From positions 62,001 to 126,000 of the forward strand of contig NZ_AKVN02000001.1 of the NCBI RefSeq assembly GCF_000271485.2: DNA of 64,000 nucleotides. The letters run 5' to 3'. Both the position numbers and the translations under genes were made by a program. Origin of the DNA: Pelosinus fermentans DSM 17108 (lineage in GTDB: Bacteria > Bacillota > Negativicutes > DSM-13327). Each line of letters begins with the position of its first letter. Position 1 is the first letter of the stretch. The notes below the pieces were generated by a model. It was given only the letters and a program-made list of their open reading frames with translations, did no database searches and had not been told where the DNA came from. Shown here in pieces: positions 27,052 through 34,709 of the stretch.

Positions 27052-27110
27052 TACTGGAGCAGTTGGAAGGGGTTCGAATCCTTGGACCAAGGATTGAGAA
27101 GGCGGGGATT
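27052..27110 (-). pseudogene. Degenerate tRNA-Gly copy
   Basis: The segment beginning ACTGGAGCAGTTGGAAGG aligns over about 55 bases, with scattered changes, to the intact tRNA-Gly at 37183, including the T-arm (GGTTCGAATCC) and the anticodon-arm region. The D-arm and 5' acceptor strand are gone. It is a second scar of a tRNA-Gly integration site. Confidence 0.6.
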
Positions 27111-27193
27111 AAATTAGAAATTTCAATATCCTGTCTTGCAATTATAAATTATTAGAGCCATAATTTAATGATGTAGTAAATTATTTTCACTCA

Positions 27194-27217
27194 TAAAAAA
27201 ACCAGACCGAAGTCTGG
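27194..27217 (-). terminator. UUCG-loop terminator of the 38-residue membrane peptide
   Basis: On the minus strand CCAGAC-TTCG-GTCTGG is followed by seven T. Confidence 0.85.
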
Positions 27218-27236
27218 GGATAAAATAAAAAGCCGC

Positions 27237-27353
27237 TTAACCATCAAACATTTTAAATGTGAATAATGCAAATAAGAGCACCATTAACAGAAGAATCGGT
27301 ATCGGAGTTCGGTCATCGGTACGGTGGATTTTAAATAAATCAGTAAAGGACAT
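27237..27353 (-). CDS. 38-residue single-TM peptide
   Basis: MSFTDLFKIHRTDDRTP followed by a hydrophobic helix IPILLLMVLLFALFTF and KMFDG. AGGGAGG lies nine bases before the ATG, and a textbook terminator follows the stop, so it is probably an expressed gene. Function is unknown. Confidence 0.65.
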   Translation of the reverse strand: MSFTDLFKIHRTDDRTPIPILLLMVLLFALFTFKMFDG

Positions 27354-27674
27354 CGCAGCAATCCTCCCTTAAAATATTTCGTTTAAATTAAACATATCAT
27401 GACTATATAGTCAATGTTTTTAAATTTTTGTAAATTTATCTGTACCGATAGTTTACAATCAGATTCTGAAAAAAACTAAAAAGAACACTGGTATAGCTCT
27501 AATAAAAAATACACAAAAGCCACACACCATGCCGAACTCGTTAGGAAGCAAAATATCATTGTGTGGATAAATAATCTTCCCTTGACGCTCCACGAATTGT
27601 AGGATAGCCCCCTCTTAGCTAGGAGCTTGTACAGCTACTTCTCTGACTGTTCAACTATAATGAGAAAAGCGCCG
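27354..27674. other. Intergenic region with one DnaA box
   Basis: About 320 bases without a convincing ORF. It contains the palindrome GACTATATAGTC near 27400 and an exact TGTGGATAA DnaA box at 27562-27570. Confidence 0.4.
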
Positions 27675-27833
27675 CTAGGGCGCTTTTTTATTATTTTCTA
27701 CTATAATCTTACTGGTATCAGAATTAATACTGGTTTTTGCATTCAATGCGGCATAGGCAGTTGTAATGTTAGGGAAGACATTCCTTTTCGCAGCTTTAGC
27801 AATAGCATCATCTGATGATTTCTGTTCAGACAT
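27675..27833 (-). CDS. Small hypothetical protein (52 aa)
   Basis: A soluble peptide beginning MSEQKSSDDAIAKAAKRNVF and ending NNKKAP, with a strong AGGAGGTG site seven bases before the ATG. The stop lies inside a GC-rich hairpin (GCGCC-GCTA-GGGCGC) that acts as a terminator. No family is recognised. Confidence 0.55.
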   Translation of the reverse strand: MSEQKSSDDAIAKAAKRNVFPNITTAYAALNAKTSINSDTSKIIVENNKKAP

Positions 27834-27918
27834 ACTCGCACCTCCTAGTAAGAGTGTTTACTGCGTTTTTAAAAACTATTCAGTTATTATAGAATACGGA
27901 CAAAGAGAAAAAGAAGAA

Positions 27919-27978
27919 AACACGGGGACAGGGACTATGTTTCATTGTTGAAAACAATATCCCTGTGCCCATGTTTCA
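27919..27978. repeat. REP-like palindrome, copy 1
   Basis: ACACGGGGACAGGGACTATG ... TGTGCCCATGTTTCA: arms pair around TTCATTGTTGAAAA. The same element recurs at 28611 and 29480. Confidence 0.75.
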
Positions 27979-28038
27979 CGCATCTTGTAATAATGTGAAT
28001 CGGTCCGCAAATATAGTACACTCTATTGTACATCTAAC

Positions 28039-28356
28039 TTATAACAGCCAGCTATACTCCTGCCGTGTATCCAAAACTGCATCCACATACACAGTATTTT
28101 CTTTAATTTGATAAACTAAAAGGTACTTTTTTTCAAGCAAAAGTTTTCGATATTTCCCTTCAGAAATCATCGGGTCAGTCAACCACGGACGCCTTTCAGG
28201 AAATTGTTCTAACGATCTAGTCTATTGCTGAAAAGCATCAATAAGCCCCAACGCTGCTGTTTCACTAACCTGTGCCAGAAACCGGGTATGAGAACATAAC
28301 ATATGTGTGGCTTCATCAGAAATAACAACCGTATATCTTTTATTTTCGCTGCCCAT
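28039..28356 (-). pseudogene. ParE/RelE-family toxin with in-frame amber codon
   Basis: A 105-codon RelE/ParE-type toxin frame starting MGSENKRYTVVISDEATHML. It has the family segments SLEQFPERRPWL, GKYRKLLLEKKYLLVYQI and VYVDAVLDTRQEYSWLL. Codon 45 (28222-28224) is TAG, so the frame is interrupted between FQQ and TRSLEQ. It overlaps the antitoxin gene by 17 bases, the normal arrangement. Without suppression it gives a 44-residue fragment. Confidence 0.8.
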
Positions 28357-28615
28357 CCAGAACCTCCTGGACAGCAGCTTTCATCATCGTAGATACTTCG
28401 TCTATGGAGTGACCAGACCTTCCTTTCAGCCTGCCTTCCTCAACAGCAAGCAAATTTTCTCGCAGTCGTAACATGCTTTCCCATCTTGCAAAAGCTTCAA
28501 TATCCATAACCACAAGATCACCCTCACCATTCTTCGTCAGATAAACAGGCTCCCCCGAACGTTTACACAGCGCAGATATTTCATTGTAGTTCTTACGAAT
28601 TGCCGTGGAGAACAC
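28340..28615 (-). pseudogene. Phd/YefM-family antitoxin with start region replaced by repeat
   Basis: A 91-codon frame with the YefM/Phd pattern NYNEISALCKRSGEPVYLTK, then NGEGDLVVMDIEAF, and a basic C-terminus that would bind the toxin. Family members normally begin with about ten extra residues (M-x-IRPSADLR type). Here that part is missing, and the only start, GTG at 28615, lies in REP-like copy 2 without a ribosome site. The gene is probably silent or poorly translated. Confidence 0.7.
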
Positions 28616-28669
28616 GGGGACAGGGACTATGTTTCAATATTGAAAACAACATTCCTCTCCCCGTGTTTC
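28611..28669. repeat. REP-like palindrome, copy 2
   Basis: ACACGGGGACAGGGACTATG ... CTCTCCCCGTGTTTC. It lies exactly at the 5' end of the antitoxin gene and at the stop codon of the thioesterase gene. Confidence 0.75.
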
Positions 28670-29103
28670 TATTTAGCTTGTAGTTTATTAAATTTTTCCA
28701 ATATTTCTCTTTCTTCCTCTGTTATTGGCTCATCAAGCACGATGTTGTGAGGTATTTTTTTCTTGTTGCCATCGATGCAGACAAAGGTTGAAAAACCCTC
28801 TGCAAGTTTAATCTCTGTATTGTTTCTAAGAGCCTTCGTATAAACTGTAAGACTTGTCTTTCCAGCTTTCACTCCTGTTGATACAAATCTAATCATATCT
28901 CCATTAAAAGAAGGTCGCAAGAATTTCATCGAATGAGTTTCAACTGCAACTAAATGATCCGTCTCACCATATTTGCCATATAAGTTGGAGGCCCCTAGAA
29001 AAGTTGCTTCAGTAAACCACTCAGCCATTCTGGCTGCAAATAAAGTATCGTGATGATTCATATCTTGACCTGTCACTAATCTTGATGTTTCGTAACTTTT
29101 CAT
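28669..29103 (-). CDS. Acyl-CoA thioesterase, hotdog fold
   Basis: A 144-residue YciA/BFIT-like acyl-CoA hydrolase. It has the pattern VTGQDMNHHDTLFAARMAEW with the catalytic-type Asn-His-x-Asp segment, GDMIRFVSTGVKAGKTSLTVYTKA and a terminal EEEREILEKF helix. It hydrolyses acyl-CoA to free acid and CoA; chain length cannot be read. AGGAGG precedes the ATG. Its stop codon is at the edge of REP-like copy 2, so the last residues may be altered. It lies between REP copies 2 and 3, as if the pair bracketed it. Confidence 0.85.
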   Translation of the reverse strand: MKSYETSRLVTGQDMNHHDTLFAARMAEWFTEATFLGASNLYGKYGETDHLVAVETHSMKFLRPSFNGDMIRFVSTGVKAGKTSLTVYTKALRNNTEIKLAEGFSTFVCIDGNKKKIPHNIVLDEPITEEEREILEKFNKLQAK

Positions 29104-29196
29104 ATTTTTCCTCCTGTCTTATGTTCCACTCTACTGCTCGCTGTTTCTCAGCTAGCACCATACATTTATTATACCATAAACCTCCCTCTTCCCAGC

Positions 29197-29237
29197 AAGA
29201 AAAAATCCCGAGACGGAATGATCCATCTCAGGATTTT
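29197..29237 (-). terminator. Terminator-like hairpin
   Basis: AAAATCCTGAGA ... TCTCGGGATTTTTT on the minus strand, downstream of the 29282 fragment. Confidence 0.65.
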
Positions 29238-29281
29238 GAGAGAAATAGTGCAAAAAAGGGGAAACAGATTCTTTTCATGAA

Positions 29282-29479
29282 TTAAGTCAAACTTAGTATT
29301 AACGTCATGGTTAAAAACTCTTCTTGTGACTCGTCCAGCATTTTAACCTTGGTTTCATCAGTGGAGATAATATCGATAATTTCCCATCCACAACAAACTC
29401 CAAAGTGTCTCAATTTCCCTGGCCATTCGTCTGAAGCAAAAGTATCACTCTTTATATATTCGAAATGGCGTGATTTATA
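29282..29479 (-). pseudogene. C-terminal fragment of an unidentified protein
   Basis: The frame from REP copy 3 to 29282 reads like genuine protein (YKSRHFEYIKSDTFASDEW ... DETKVKMLDESQEEFL) but begins inside the repeat with no ribosome site. It is the tail of a gene cut by the repeat. The family is unrecognised. Confidence 0.45.
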
Positions 29480-29551
29480 AACACGGGGACTAAACAGGGG
29501 ACAGGGACTGTGTTTCATTATTGAAAACAACATCCCTGTCCCCGTGTTTCC
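29480..29551. repeat. REP-like palindrome, copy 3 (with short internal duplication)
   Basis: ACACGGGGACTAAACAGGGG then ACAGGGACTGTGTTTCATTA ... CCCTGTCCCCGTGTTTC. The left arm has an extra 12 bases that look like a partial duplication of GGGGACA. Confidence 0.75.
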
Positions 29552-29563
29552 AATCCTAAATGT

Positions 29564-30148
29564 TTAATATTTAATACAAGCTAATAAAGCTACATTGCGG
29601 GGACGAGTTTCGGCGCCACCTGTCTGATAAGTATTTGCAACAACACCATTATATGGAGAGGGATTTGCCTCAATTGATTTACTCCATACTGTATCACCAT
29701 CATTTAATACAACATCATTACCTGGTAAACTAGTAAATGTTTTTAAATTATGAGCATGGCTTTTTAATTCTTCAGATTGCATACTGCCAAGTTGTCGATC
29801 AACATCAATACCCCTACCACAATCGATGCCACGTATAAATTCTCCTCGTAAATCAGGTAAGCTAAATGTATTAGTTCCGTTACCGCTTCCAAATGTCGTT
29901 CCAATTGACACAAAAAGCCTACTATATTTTTCTCTTGATACTTCCGAGCCATCTGCAATTAACCAGCCTTCAGGAGCTAATTGCAATGCGAAATATTGAA
30001 TTGCACCAGTTGGAAATACAAGGGGCATCTCTGGAATAACACTTACGTGAAACTTACCATTTGCCCCTAACATAGCCATCTTACCTGTATCTTCTTCACC
30101 ATGAGACACTACAATAATTTCGTCTGTGATATTTATTGTTCTACCCAT
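29564..30148 (-). CDS. Phage tail-collar-domain protein (MdpB-like)
   Basis: About 194 residues with a tail-collar domain in the middle: FPTGAIQYFALQLAPEGWLI, then ADGSEVSREKYSRLF, GTTFGSGNGTNTFSLPDLRGEFIRG and a C-terminal ETRPRNVALLACIKY. The pattern occurs in phage tail fibres and the microcystin-dependent MdpB family. I use the ATG at 30148 with AAAGG ten bases upstream. There are no other tail genes nearby, so it is cargo or a prophage remnant. Confidence 0.85.
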   Translation of the reverse strand: MGRTINITDEIIVVSHGEEDTGKMAMLGANGKFHVSVIPEMPLVFPTGAIQYFALQLAPEGWLIADGSEVSREKYSRLFVSIGTTFGSGNGTNTFSLPDLRGEFIRGIDCGRGIDVDRQLGSMQSEELKSHAHNLKTFTSLPGNDVVLNDGDTVWSKSIEANPSPYNGVVANTYQTGGAETRPRNVALLACIKY

Positions 30149-30166
30149 TAAAGCACAACCTTTCAA

Positions 30167-30510
30167 CTTTTTGTAAAACCAATAGAATCAAGAAACTCTT
30201 ATTATAATTGTGTGTTTCCTGTATATCGGCTTTCACTGATATACATTCTTATGGTAATGACATATAAACGGGGAAGATATAATTATTTAGGGCATAAGAA
30301 AAGCACCCCGAAGGATGCGTTACTTCAATCTTTTTTAACTTACTATCATTTTATCACAGCTAAAATCAAAAAATGTCTAGTTTTCCAATTCACTCGGATG
30401 TCATATATAATATTTCATGTTAATTCTTAATCGTAGGGTTGCAGTATGGGTGTGCTAATTGTGCGTTATCATATGCTCCGGTGCCCCGCCATTCTTACGT
30501 ATTATGTGAT
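30167..30510. other. Intergenic region, includes terminator of the Cro-like gene
   Basis: About 340 bases with no convincing ORF. A UUCG-loop hairpin (GCATCC-TTCG-GGGTGC plus T-run, 30295-30318, minus strand) terminates transcription from the Xre gene at 30720. Confidence 0.5.
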
Positions 30511-30720
30511 CTAGCCATCATTATCTAGAAAAATTTCTTTGGGGTGTTCACACCCTAAAAAATTGGCAATCTTATATGCTTCAGTAACATCTACTCTATC
30601 TGCTTCCCCACTTTCTATTCGTCCATATCTTTGCCTATCAATCCCAGCTTCTTTCGCAACAGTTTTTTTAGAATAACCTAATTTTTCACGAGCAAGGATA
30701 AGTCCAATTCTTTTGGCCAC
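30511..30720 (-). CDS. Xre/Cro-type small HTH regulator
   Basis: A 69-residue single HTH_3 domain: KLGYSKKTVAKEAGIDRQRY then GRIESGEADRVDVTEAYKIA. The GTG start at 30720 is preceded by AAGGAGGTGATGAG. It is divergent from the CI-like repressor at 30868 with a 147-base control region that is AT-rich and contains repeated TTTATA(A/G)ACA-like sequences. The pair looks like a Cro/CI-type switch. Confidence 0.85.
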   Translation of the reverse strand: MAKRIGLILAREKLGYSKKTVAKEAGIDRQRYGRIESGEADRVDVTEAYKIANFLGCEHPKEIFLDNDG

Positions 30721-30867
30721 CTCATCACCTCCTTATCTATTTTATAAACACATTATAATGTTTATTTTATAGACAATCAACTATTTTTCAAACAATATTC
30801 TATTTTCTAAACAAATTCCGCTATTATATAAACATAGATCAACAGAATTAACAAAGGAGGGCGTTTT
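30721..30867. promoter_or_regulatory. Divergent control region with repeated operator-like motifs
   Basis: Four related segments (TTTTATAAACA, TTTATTTTATAGACA, TTTTCTAAACA, TATATAAACA) lie in 110 bases between the divergent Xre genes. They resemble repressor half-sites. Confidence 0.45.
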
Positions 30868-31230
30868 TTGATAGCTAAAAATAATTTTTTTAAAGATCGT
30901 ATTGCCGATTTATTTGAACTTGAAAAAGATCGCAATCCTAAGATTACTCAAGAAGAATTTGCTAAAAAATGTGGTGCCTCTAGAAGTCAGTTTACTGGGT
31001 GGCTCTCAGGTAATGGTTCTCCAAATCCTGATATGCTACGCCAAATAGCAATTGTATGGAATGTATCTGTTGATTGGCTTGTTGGTAAAACAGATATTAA
31101 GAGACCTATTGAGATAAATGCAGCACACCGAGCTGACGATCTTATATCTGACTTACCTCCTGAGGCTATAGAACGCATTGAAGAGTTTAAAGAATTAATG
31201 CGGATGAAATATGGTAAGAAACCTACTTAA
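30868..31230 (+). CDS. CI-like XRE repressor
   Basis: 120 residues: an N-terminal HTH (ITQEEFAKKCGASRSQFTGW then LSGNGSPNPDMLRQIA and DWLVGKTD) and a short C-terminal helical tail PEAIERIEEFKELMRMKYGK. The TTG start at 30868 follows AAAGGAGGG. It is immediately upstream of an ImmA-type protease gene, the normal partner that cleaves such repressors in ICE or prophage induction. Here the partner is frameshifted. Confidence 0.88.
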   Translation: MIAKNNFFKDRIADLFELEKDRNPKITQEEFAKKCGASRSQFTGWLSGNGSPNPDMLRQIAIVWNVSVDWLVGKTDIKRPIEINAAHRADDLISDLPPEAIERIEEFKELMRMKYGKKPT

Positions 31231-31248
31231 TATTCGGAAGGTGACACC

Positions 31249-31676
31249 GTGCCAGATACTATGCTACAATTTGCAGAAGACGAAGCAATTGCAGTTGATT
31301 CTTTAATTTTCTTGCACCAATACGAGGTATTTATTTTACAGAACAATGTTTACCTCCAATCATTGGATTGGACAACTCCTTACCTCATGACACGTCCCTG
31401 CTCCGCTGTATCTTAGCAGAAGAGTTAGGGCATCACTTTACAACCGTCTGGTATTATATCCCTCGAGAATTCTACAATTATAGTGACCGCTTACATATTA
31501 GCAAAATTGAGTACAAAGCCATGCGCTGGGCAGCAGAATACCTAGTGCCTGAAAACGATCTCCTAGATGTTATCGGCAGTGGTTTGTACGAACCTTGGGA
31601 GATAGCAGAGCACTTTACTATTACTGAAGAGTTTGCCACTTTTAGAATGCGACTTTTCGGAGCCAATAAAATATGA
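31249..31676 (+). pseudogene. ImmA/IrrE-type metallopeptidase, frameshifted
   Basis: The start frame (GTG 31249, MPDTMLQFAEDEAIAVDSLIFL) breaks near 31312 and continues one frame over as PIRGIYFTEQCLPPIIGLDN then DTSLLRCILAEELGHHFTTV, with the zinc motif (EELGHH), ending at 31676. Supplying one base after TTGC restores LPPIRG and a continuous protein of about 141 residues. Without it, translation stops after about 55 residues. This is a natural pseudogene or a sequencing error. Confidence 0.8.
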
Positions 31677-31686
31677 CGACGTAGCA

Positions 31687-31736
31687 AAAGACACAGCACT
31701 ATTCCACTTTTAACATGGACTTGCTGTGTCTTTTTA
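31687..31736 (+). terminator. Terminator of the repressor/ImmA unit
   Basis: AAAGACACAGCA ... TGCTGTGTCTTTTT: a 12-bp perfect stem with T-run. Confidence 0.85.
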
Positions 31737-31778
31737 TAAAAAGCTGGCAATATTTGATTACAAAGGGGAGTGTCAAGA

Positions 31779-32693
31779 ATGTTTTTGGAACGTATTAAGG
31801 ACATTACTACAAATGACGGGGCAACTTTTACTCTTTATGCACTTAAGGTTACAAAATCCAAATTACTCGCAACGAGAATAACAATGGAACCAGAAGATCT
31901 CTCCCTCTTTTCTAAAGAATGTTTAAAATATTTGGTTGAAAAGCAATATCATCAGAAAGATATAAAAGAATATCCCCATGGTATACCAAAAGATCACATT
32001 GAAACATTAACTGCCACATCAACACTTGTTTCAGCAAGATATCAAGAGTTACTAACAGCTGTATCTTCACCCGAAACAAACAATATTGATATTAGTAATT
32101 ATAATGCTTATGTTATTGTAAGTACGATTGGCACTAAACGTACATTCTTTATAACCATGAAAAAACCCCTTAAGAACTATAAACATTCGACTTTTCTTGG
32201 CATGGAGACCTCTAGCAATAAGTTCCAAAAAATAAATAATAAATTGCTAAACCTTGTTTTCCATTTTGACTGCATTATTTCTGAAAATACATGTCATTTT
32301 ATAACTCTAGCTGCTGAACCCGTATTTAATCTACACCAATTTCATGAAAGGCAAACTGCGGCTTGCAAAGAACTCTTATTAACCGGTGATGTTGTAGACA
32401 CACCTGGTATGATGATTATAGAAAACTACCTTAAAAAACCTGGTAAATATCGTTCTCTTTGTAATTTTGATCAACAAAAAGTAGAGCTTTTTTCACAAGT
32501 CAATCCTACCAACAAAGCTGCATTTGAAGCTAAATATAGACTATCTTTTGTTGATAACAGTAATGGGACATGTAGTGTTGACATTTCAACAGAAGAAAAG
32601 TTAAGGGCTTTTATTGCAACTATAACATCTAAGCGAGCTATAGACTTTGACAATAATTTAGTAGAAACCCCAGTTCCATTTAAGGCTGTATAA
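31779..32693 (+). CDS. KwaB-like (DUF4868-type) protein, candidate Kiwa defence effector
   Basis: A 304-residue soluble protein. The length, the central region (KFQKINNKLLNLVFHFDCII, then FITLAAEPVFNLHQFHERQT) and the C-terminal region with LRAFIATITSKRAIDFDNNL resemble my memory of the DUF4868 family that includes KwaB of Kiwa anti-phage systems. No catalytic motif is diagnostic by eye, so the call is tentative. The ATG at 31779 follows GGGGAG by eight bases. The stop TAA abuts the stop of the convergent 4-TM gene. Kiwa KwaB associates with KwaA at the membrane; that role here is inferred. Confidence 0.5.
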   Translation: MFLERIKDITTNDGATFTLYALKVTKSKLLATRITMEPEDLSLFSKECLKYLVEKQYHQKDIKEYPHGIPKDHIETLTATSTLVSARYQELLTAVSSPETNNIDISNYNAYVIVSTIGTKRTFFITMKKPLKNYKHSTFLGMETSSNKFQKINNKLLNLVFHFDCIISENTCHFITLAAEPVFNLHQFHERQTAACKELLLTGDVVDTPGMMIIENYLKKPGKYRSLCNFDQQKVELFSQVNPTNKAAFEAKYRLSFVDNSNGTCSVDISTEEKLRAFIATITSKRAIDFDNNLVETPVPFKAV

Positions 32694-33251
32694 TTACTCG
32701 TCAATTTCATTATACCTTTCAGCAGCAAAAATACCTTCCTCTATTTTATAAATACGCATGCTATTCTCGCCAGTAAAATATAGTTGGTTACCATCTTTTA
32801 CTATTATATCTGCATGTATAAGCTTATCATTTATTTTGATATCGCACTCCAAAATCTTATAAGCCAAAATATCAAATAATGGAGTATATAAAAACATTCT
32901 ATTATTAGTAAATATTATTAAAAATAATACTATAAGAGTACATAATATATAGACACCGTCGCGGCCCGAGGAAATAAAAGAAATAAAAGGTAAAACATAA
33001 TAACTTATTGCACCACTTACAAAAACATCCTTGCGTTTTATATTTAAAATAACAGCTTTCTCATTATCATTCCTATAAAAAGTCTTAATTTTACGAAAAA
33101 AATATAAACCAGAAGAAGTTGTTATTAAAAAAAAGAATATGGAAAACCCAAAAACGATATTATCATCCTTTTCATAATTTAAAAACAAATTAATTAATGC
33201 TATTGGCATGCAACCTGATAAGAAAGCCGTACTACTAAGAAAAGTGTACAT
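32694..33251 (-). CDS. Four-TM protein with cytoplasmic C-terminal domain, KwaA-like candidate
   Basis: 185 residues. Hydrophobic segments at about 5-25, 33-52, 78-95 and 98-116 are followed by a soluble C-terminal domain (YTPLFDILAYKILECDIKIN ... RIYKIEEGIFAAERYNE). The YYVLPFISF motif in TM3 and the P-x-x-x-x-L-A/G-Y-x-(I/L) linker after TM4 match the plan I associate with KwaA. It lies tail to tail with the KwaB-like gene, with zero spacing between stop codons. Kiwa genes normally share a strand, so either this is an unusual layout or the assignment is wrong. Confidence 0.5.
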   Translation of the reverse strand: MYTFLSSTAFLSGCMPIALINLFLNYEKDDNIVFGFSIFFFLITTSSGLYFFRKIKTFYRNDNEKAVILNIKRKDVFVSGAISYYVLPFISFISSGRDGVYILCTLIVLFLIIFTNNRMFLYTPLFDILAYKILECDIKINDKLIHADIIVKDGNQLYFTGENSMRIYKIEEGIFAAERYNEIDE

Positions 33252-33508
33252 ATCTACCCCTCCTGCTAAAAGTATATCATAGTTAGAAAAGACTTCTAAA
33301 GATAAAATAATAGAGGGATGATCCTTTAAGTTGATTTGGTTATTATTTAATATACTCGACTGCTAACATTCATGGACAGACTGTGTCTTTATGTACGTAA
33401 ACTAAATAAAAACTCACTGATCAGTGCAATTATTTATTAATGTTATCTCTAAAAAGTAGTAATGTCCTCAGTATTTTATATAATACTATCTTTAGGAGGC
33501 TACAAATT

Positions 33509-34645
33509 ATGGAAATACCATGGATAATTGATGAACACACGCGAGTTAAACACGCCCTTTTAAAGCAATATATTGATGCATGGATGACAATATTATTTAG
33601 TGCGCAATCCAAACTGCGCAAACCAGAGAAATTAATATATATAGACGGATTTGCTGGTCCTGGAGTTTATTATGAAAATAAAATAAAAGATGAAACTTGT
33701 ATAGGTTCTCCTTTAATTGTCGCAGAAGCCGCAAATAAATATATAGATTCTAAACCAGGACGAGAAGTTCATATCTATTGCACTGAAAATAACGATTCTT
33801 GTGCAGAACTTTTATATAATAATTTGATAAATCAAAATAAGCATAAACAAAACTGGGTTGTATATAATCAAGAATTTTCCATTAAGGCACATGAATTACT
33901 AGATGAGCTGGAAGCAAAAAAGCTTACTGAGCAACCAATATTCTTTTTTATAGATCCTTTTGGTTATAGTGGATATCCAATTTCTTTACTAAAAAGAATT
34001 CTACAATACCCGCGGGCTGAAGTTTTTATCAACTTTATGATTTATGATATTGCTAGATTTTATAAAGAAGAGCTATTTGAAAAAAAGATGGTTAATCTAT
34101 TTGGAAACTTTCAATTTAAAAAAGATAATTTGTCAAAAAAACCCGAGGAAACTTATTCGTTTCTAAAGAATCTTTATTGTGAAAATCTAAAAAAAATAGC
34201 TAATGTTAATTTTATTATGCCATTTAGAATAAACACTCCTGGACAAGGTACTCGTCCAAGATACTATATGATACATGCTTCAAACAACTATAAAGCTCTA
34301 TTTGAAATGAAAAATACAATGGCTCGAGTTAGTGAATCATCATATCGTTTTGAAGCTATTGGAATTGATTCCCGCCAGATTAGCCTATTCGATGATCCAG
34401 ATAAAATAAATTTAATAGAACGAGTTAAAGAATTCTGTCAGGATAAACGTCAGGTTTCTTATGATGATCTAGAATATTGGGCATATGTTAATACCAATGG
34501 TATCTCCAGAACTATTAAAGAAGCATTGCTACAACTTGAAAAAGATAATTATATTAAGATACTGCGGCAATCAAGACAAAGATCAAATACAGTTACTACA
34601 GGAGCAACAATTTTAGCTAATGAACCTCCCCTATCTCTTTTTTAA
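33509..34645 (+). CDS. tcmP: Three-Cys-motif partner protein TcmP
   Basis: A 378-residue protein of the TcmP family. It has an opening helix pair (DEHTRVKHALLKQYIDAW), the SAM-pocket-like YIDGFAGPGVY, HIYCTENNDSC, FFFIDPFGYSGYPISLLKRI and a C-terminal winged-helix-like region with SRTIKEALLQLEKDNYIKIL. The family occurs almost only next to three-Cys (Gp37/Gp68) proteins, as here (34710). Its biochemical role is not established; methyltransferase-like or nuclease-like folds have been suggested. The ATG at 33509 follows AGGAGG; the frame is open further upstream without a ribosome site. Confidence 0.85.
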   Translation: MEIPWIIDEHTRVKHALLKQYIDAWMTILFSAQSKLRKPEKLIYIDGFAGPGVYYENKIKDETCIGSPLIVAEAANKYIDSKPGREVHIYCTENNDSCAELLYNNLINQNKHKQNWVVYNQEFSIKAHELLDELEAKKLTEQPIFFFIDPFGYSGYPISLLKRILQYPRAEVFINFMIYDIARFYKEELFEKKMVNLFGNFQFKKDNLSKKPEETYSFLKNLYCENLKKIANVNFIMPFRINTPGQGTRPRYYMIHASNNYKALFEMKNTMARVSESSYRFEAIGIDSRQISLFDDPDKINLIERVKEFCQDKRQVSYDDLEYWAYVNTNGISRTIKEALLQLEKDNYIKILRQSRQRSNTVTTGATILANEPPLSLF

Positions 34646-34709
34646 AAGCTTAGAATGTAGTATAATAAAGTTAACAAACAAACGTTCGTAGACTGTGAGG
34701 TGATTTTTT

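Noticed and set aside
27919-29551. Possible CRISPR array from repeated GGGGACAGGG units
   Set aside because: Copies are 600-800 bases apart, palindromic, and separated by genes; no regular spacers or cas genes.
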